This document shows positions 6,587-7,597 of a DNA stretch of 7,597 nt, piece by piece. The translations under genes were made by a program, and so were the position numbers. The notes beneath the pieces are model-generated. The model had not been told where the DNA came from. It did not search any database and worked only from the letters and a program-made list of their open reading frames with translations. Position 1 is the first letter of the stretch. Each line of letters starts with the position of its first letter. Where the stretch lies: positions 1-7,597 of the forward strand of contig CAYZFD010000061.1 of assembly GCA_964477735.1 (NCBI GenBank), given 5' to 3'. This stretch comes from CAYZFD01 sp964477735. Lineage in GTDB: Bacteria; Bacteroidota; Bacteroidia; Flavobacteriales; Flavobacteriaceae.

Positions 6587-7424
6587 TGTGCTTTATATAG
6601 TTTTGGAAGCTTAGAATATCTGCTTTTGAACTTAAATCTGGAACATGCTCTTGAATAGAAACGCCAAAAACCGAAATGTTTTGTTTTTTGATCATATTCT
6701 TTAGGGCAGTGGGAAGTTCTTTTTCATCTCTCTGAAGATTTATAGGACAAGCTTTAAGATGTGGAAAAATCGATTTTCCCTCAAATTTAAAGAGATTCAT
6801 GCTCACTCTAATTTTTCCAGAGGAGTCCTTAAAAGTTTCAAGCTGATCGACATTGGGTTTTTCTAAAATATCGATGAGTACTTGGTTTTGGTCTAAGGCG
6901 GCTATAGCAAATCCCGCTAATTTTTCTTGGGGATATAACAAATGATCTCGATCATAAGCAGCAAAAGCGTTGTTGTGTTGGCAATTTTTAAGTGCTTTAA
7001 GTGCAAAAATTGAATATAAATTGTCACTATTGCAGACTAAAAAACTCTGTTCTTTCAGCTCAGGAAACTGTTCCATCACCTGAAAAAGAGCATCGGCTGT
7101 TCCCAATGGCTTTGTTCGGCTTTTTGGAATGTGCTGAATGGCAAAAAAAGTTTTAAGCATCTTGAAATCGGGGTGATTTTCAAACTGTTTTTGAAACCGT
7201 TGACTTTGGTTACCCACCACGAAATAAACTTTTTTAAACCCAGCGACTCTAATATTTTGAAGCAAGAAGTAAACAAGGGATTTTCCTGGGCCTAAGACTT
7301 CAATCAAGCCTTTTTCGATTCGATTAGATTGCTTGGTCAATTGGGCGTTTAAGGTTGTTTGTGCATCGGGTTTTTTCATTCTCGATGAAGCACCTCCTGC
7401 TAATATAACGATGCTTTCTGTCAT
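6558..7424 (-). CDS. Sugar-phosphate nucleotidyltransferase (NTP_transferase family)
   Basis: Probably a cytosolic enzyme joining a sugar-1-phosphate to an NTP to form an NDP-sugar and pyrophosphate. The Rossmann-like N-terminus carries the nucleotide-binding signature LAGGASSRM (8-16). KGLIEVLGPGKSL (38-50) follows; the corresponding Lys is normally only about 10-12 residues after the signature Arg, so residues about 17-37 contain an insertion. Further motifs: LGTADAL (107-113), the metal-binding CNSDNLY (131-137; D134), LEKPN (187-191), MNLF (209-212) and DEKELPTAL (233-241). At 288 residues there is no left-handed beta-helix, so it is not a bifunctional GlmU; it is closer in plan to single-domain enzymes such as RmlA or MurU. 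The ATG overlaps the stop of the preceding kinase gene (ATGA), indicating translational coupling, and its 3' end overlaps the symporter start. Family is secure; sugar and nucleotide specificity are unknown. Confidence 0.85.
   Translation of the reverse strand: MTESIVILAGGASSRMKKPDAQTTLNAQLTKQSNRIEKGLIEVLGPGKSLVYFLLQNIRVAGFKKVYFVVGNQSQRFQKQFENHPDFKMLKTFFAIQHIPKSRTKPLGTADALFQVMEQFPELKEQSFLVCNSDNLYSIFALKALKNCQHNNAFAAYDRDHLLYPQEKLAGFAIAALDQNQVLIDILEKPNVDQLETFKDSSGKIRVSMNLFKFEGKSIFPHLKACPINLQRDEKELPTALKNMIKKQNISVFGVSIQEHVPDLSSKADILSFQNYIKHNENPQHYDD
7421..7424 (-). promoter_or_regulatory. ATGA stop/start overlap coupling kinase and nucleotidyltransferase
   Basis: On the minus strand the kinase stop TGA (7423-7421) shares two bases with the ATG (7424-7422) of the nucleotidyltransferase. 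The leader before it (AAAATAGAAAATAAAGC) is A-rich and lacks a Shine-Dalgarno sequence. The overlap fixes the start choice and suggests that translation of the second gene depends on termination of the first. Confidence 0.7.
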
Positions 7425-7597
7425 GCTTTATTTTCTATTTTAATTTGGGGGCCAGCTACAATTTCTGCCACAAAAGCATCTTGTGCACCTGACTTTCTAA
7501 TTGCTGTTAATACATCTTCTTTGGTGTGCGGCTCTGCCAAGGCCATCAAACAACCTCCTCCACCCGATCCCACAATTTTGGCACCCAAAGCACCCGC
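7421..7597 (-). CDS. GHMP-family sugar kinase, C-terminal end only
   Basis: The frame is open from the right edge to a TGA overlapping the next ATG, giving 58 residues. Near the start of this fragment AGALGAKIVGSGGGGC is the GHMP kinase motif 3 (glycine-rich GAKxxGxGGGGC), which in this superfamily (galactokinase, mevalonate kinase, heptose kinase and related) lines the phosphate/substrate site. The tail SGAQDAFVAEIVAGPQIKIE has the usual end of the domain. Immediate 4-bp overlap with a nucleotidyltransferase gene suggests it makes the sugar-1-phosphate that the transferase uses, as the two halves of the Bacteroides Fkp enzyme do for fucose. A mevalonate-kinase-type identity is also compatible with the visible motif. 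The substrate is undetermined because the N-terminal two thirds or more is outside the window. Confidence 0.8.
   Translation of the reverse strand, partial: AGALGAKIVGSGGGGCLMALAEPHTKEDVLTAIRKSGAQDAFVAEIVAGPQIKIENKA

Overview
The window looks like a chromosomal segment of a Bacteroidota bacterium. Three things point there. No start codon has a Shine-Dalgarno sequence; A/T-rich leaders are used instead. The only sizeable intergenic gap carries a TAnnTTTG-type -7 box (TATCTTTG) ahead of a class I fructose-1,6-bisphosphatase. The NagB-plus-PIG-L fusion protein is, as far as I recall, a Bacteroidota architecture. Base composition is moderate to AT-rich, and nothing in the window suggests a phage, IS element, CRISPR array or tRNA/rRNA gene.

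Layout. Positions 1-1592 (+) hold an ammonium transporter (amt, 5' end outside the window) followed after 18 bp by a P-II signalling protein (glnB/glnK type), the classical transporter/regulator pair. Positions 1593-1787 are a gene-free gap with an AT-rich dyad, a second and larger dyad overlapping the promoter, and the -7 box for the next gene. Positions 1788-2789 (+) hold fbp. Only 4 bp further on, a long minus-strand operon converges on it. In transcription order this is the C-terminal end of a GHMP-family kinase (7597-7421), a sugar-phosphate nucleotidyltransferase (7424-6558), a sodium:solute symporter (6586-4742), and a glucosamine-6-phosphate deaminase/PIG-L deacetylase fusion (4726-2794). 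The first two junctions overlap by 4 and 29 bp and the last has a 15-bp spacer, so these four genes are very probably co-transcribed and partly translationally coupled.

How they may work together. The symporter probably imports a sugar or amino sugar. The kinase and nucleotidyltransferase pair has the logic of a salvage route (sugar to sugar-1-phosphate to NDP-sugar). The NagB-type protein would send amino-sugar phosphate to fructose-6-phosphate plus ammonia. Fbp acts at the same fructose-6-phosphate node but lies in its own convergent unit. The actual substrate cannot be read from the sequence.

The most notable anomaly is that the NagB/PIG-L fusion is split into two overlapping frames at a run of seven C (coding strand; G7 at 3234-3240). 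Removing one C restores a 643-residue protein. This is either a homopolymer sequencing error, a recent mutation or slippage-based switch, or a +1 frameshift site. As written, the first product lacks the third predicted zinc ligand of the deacetylase.
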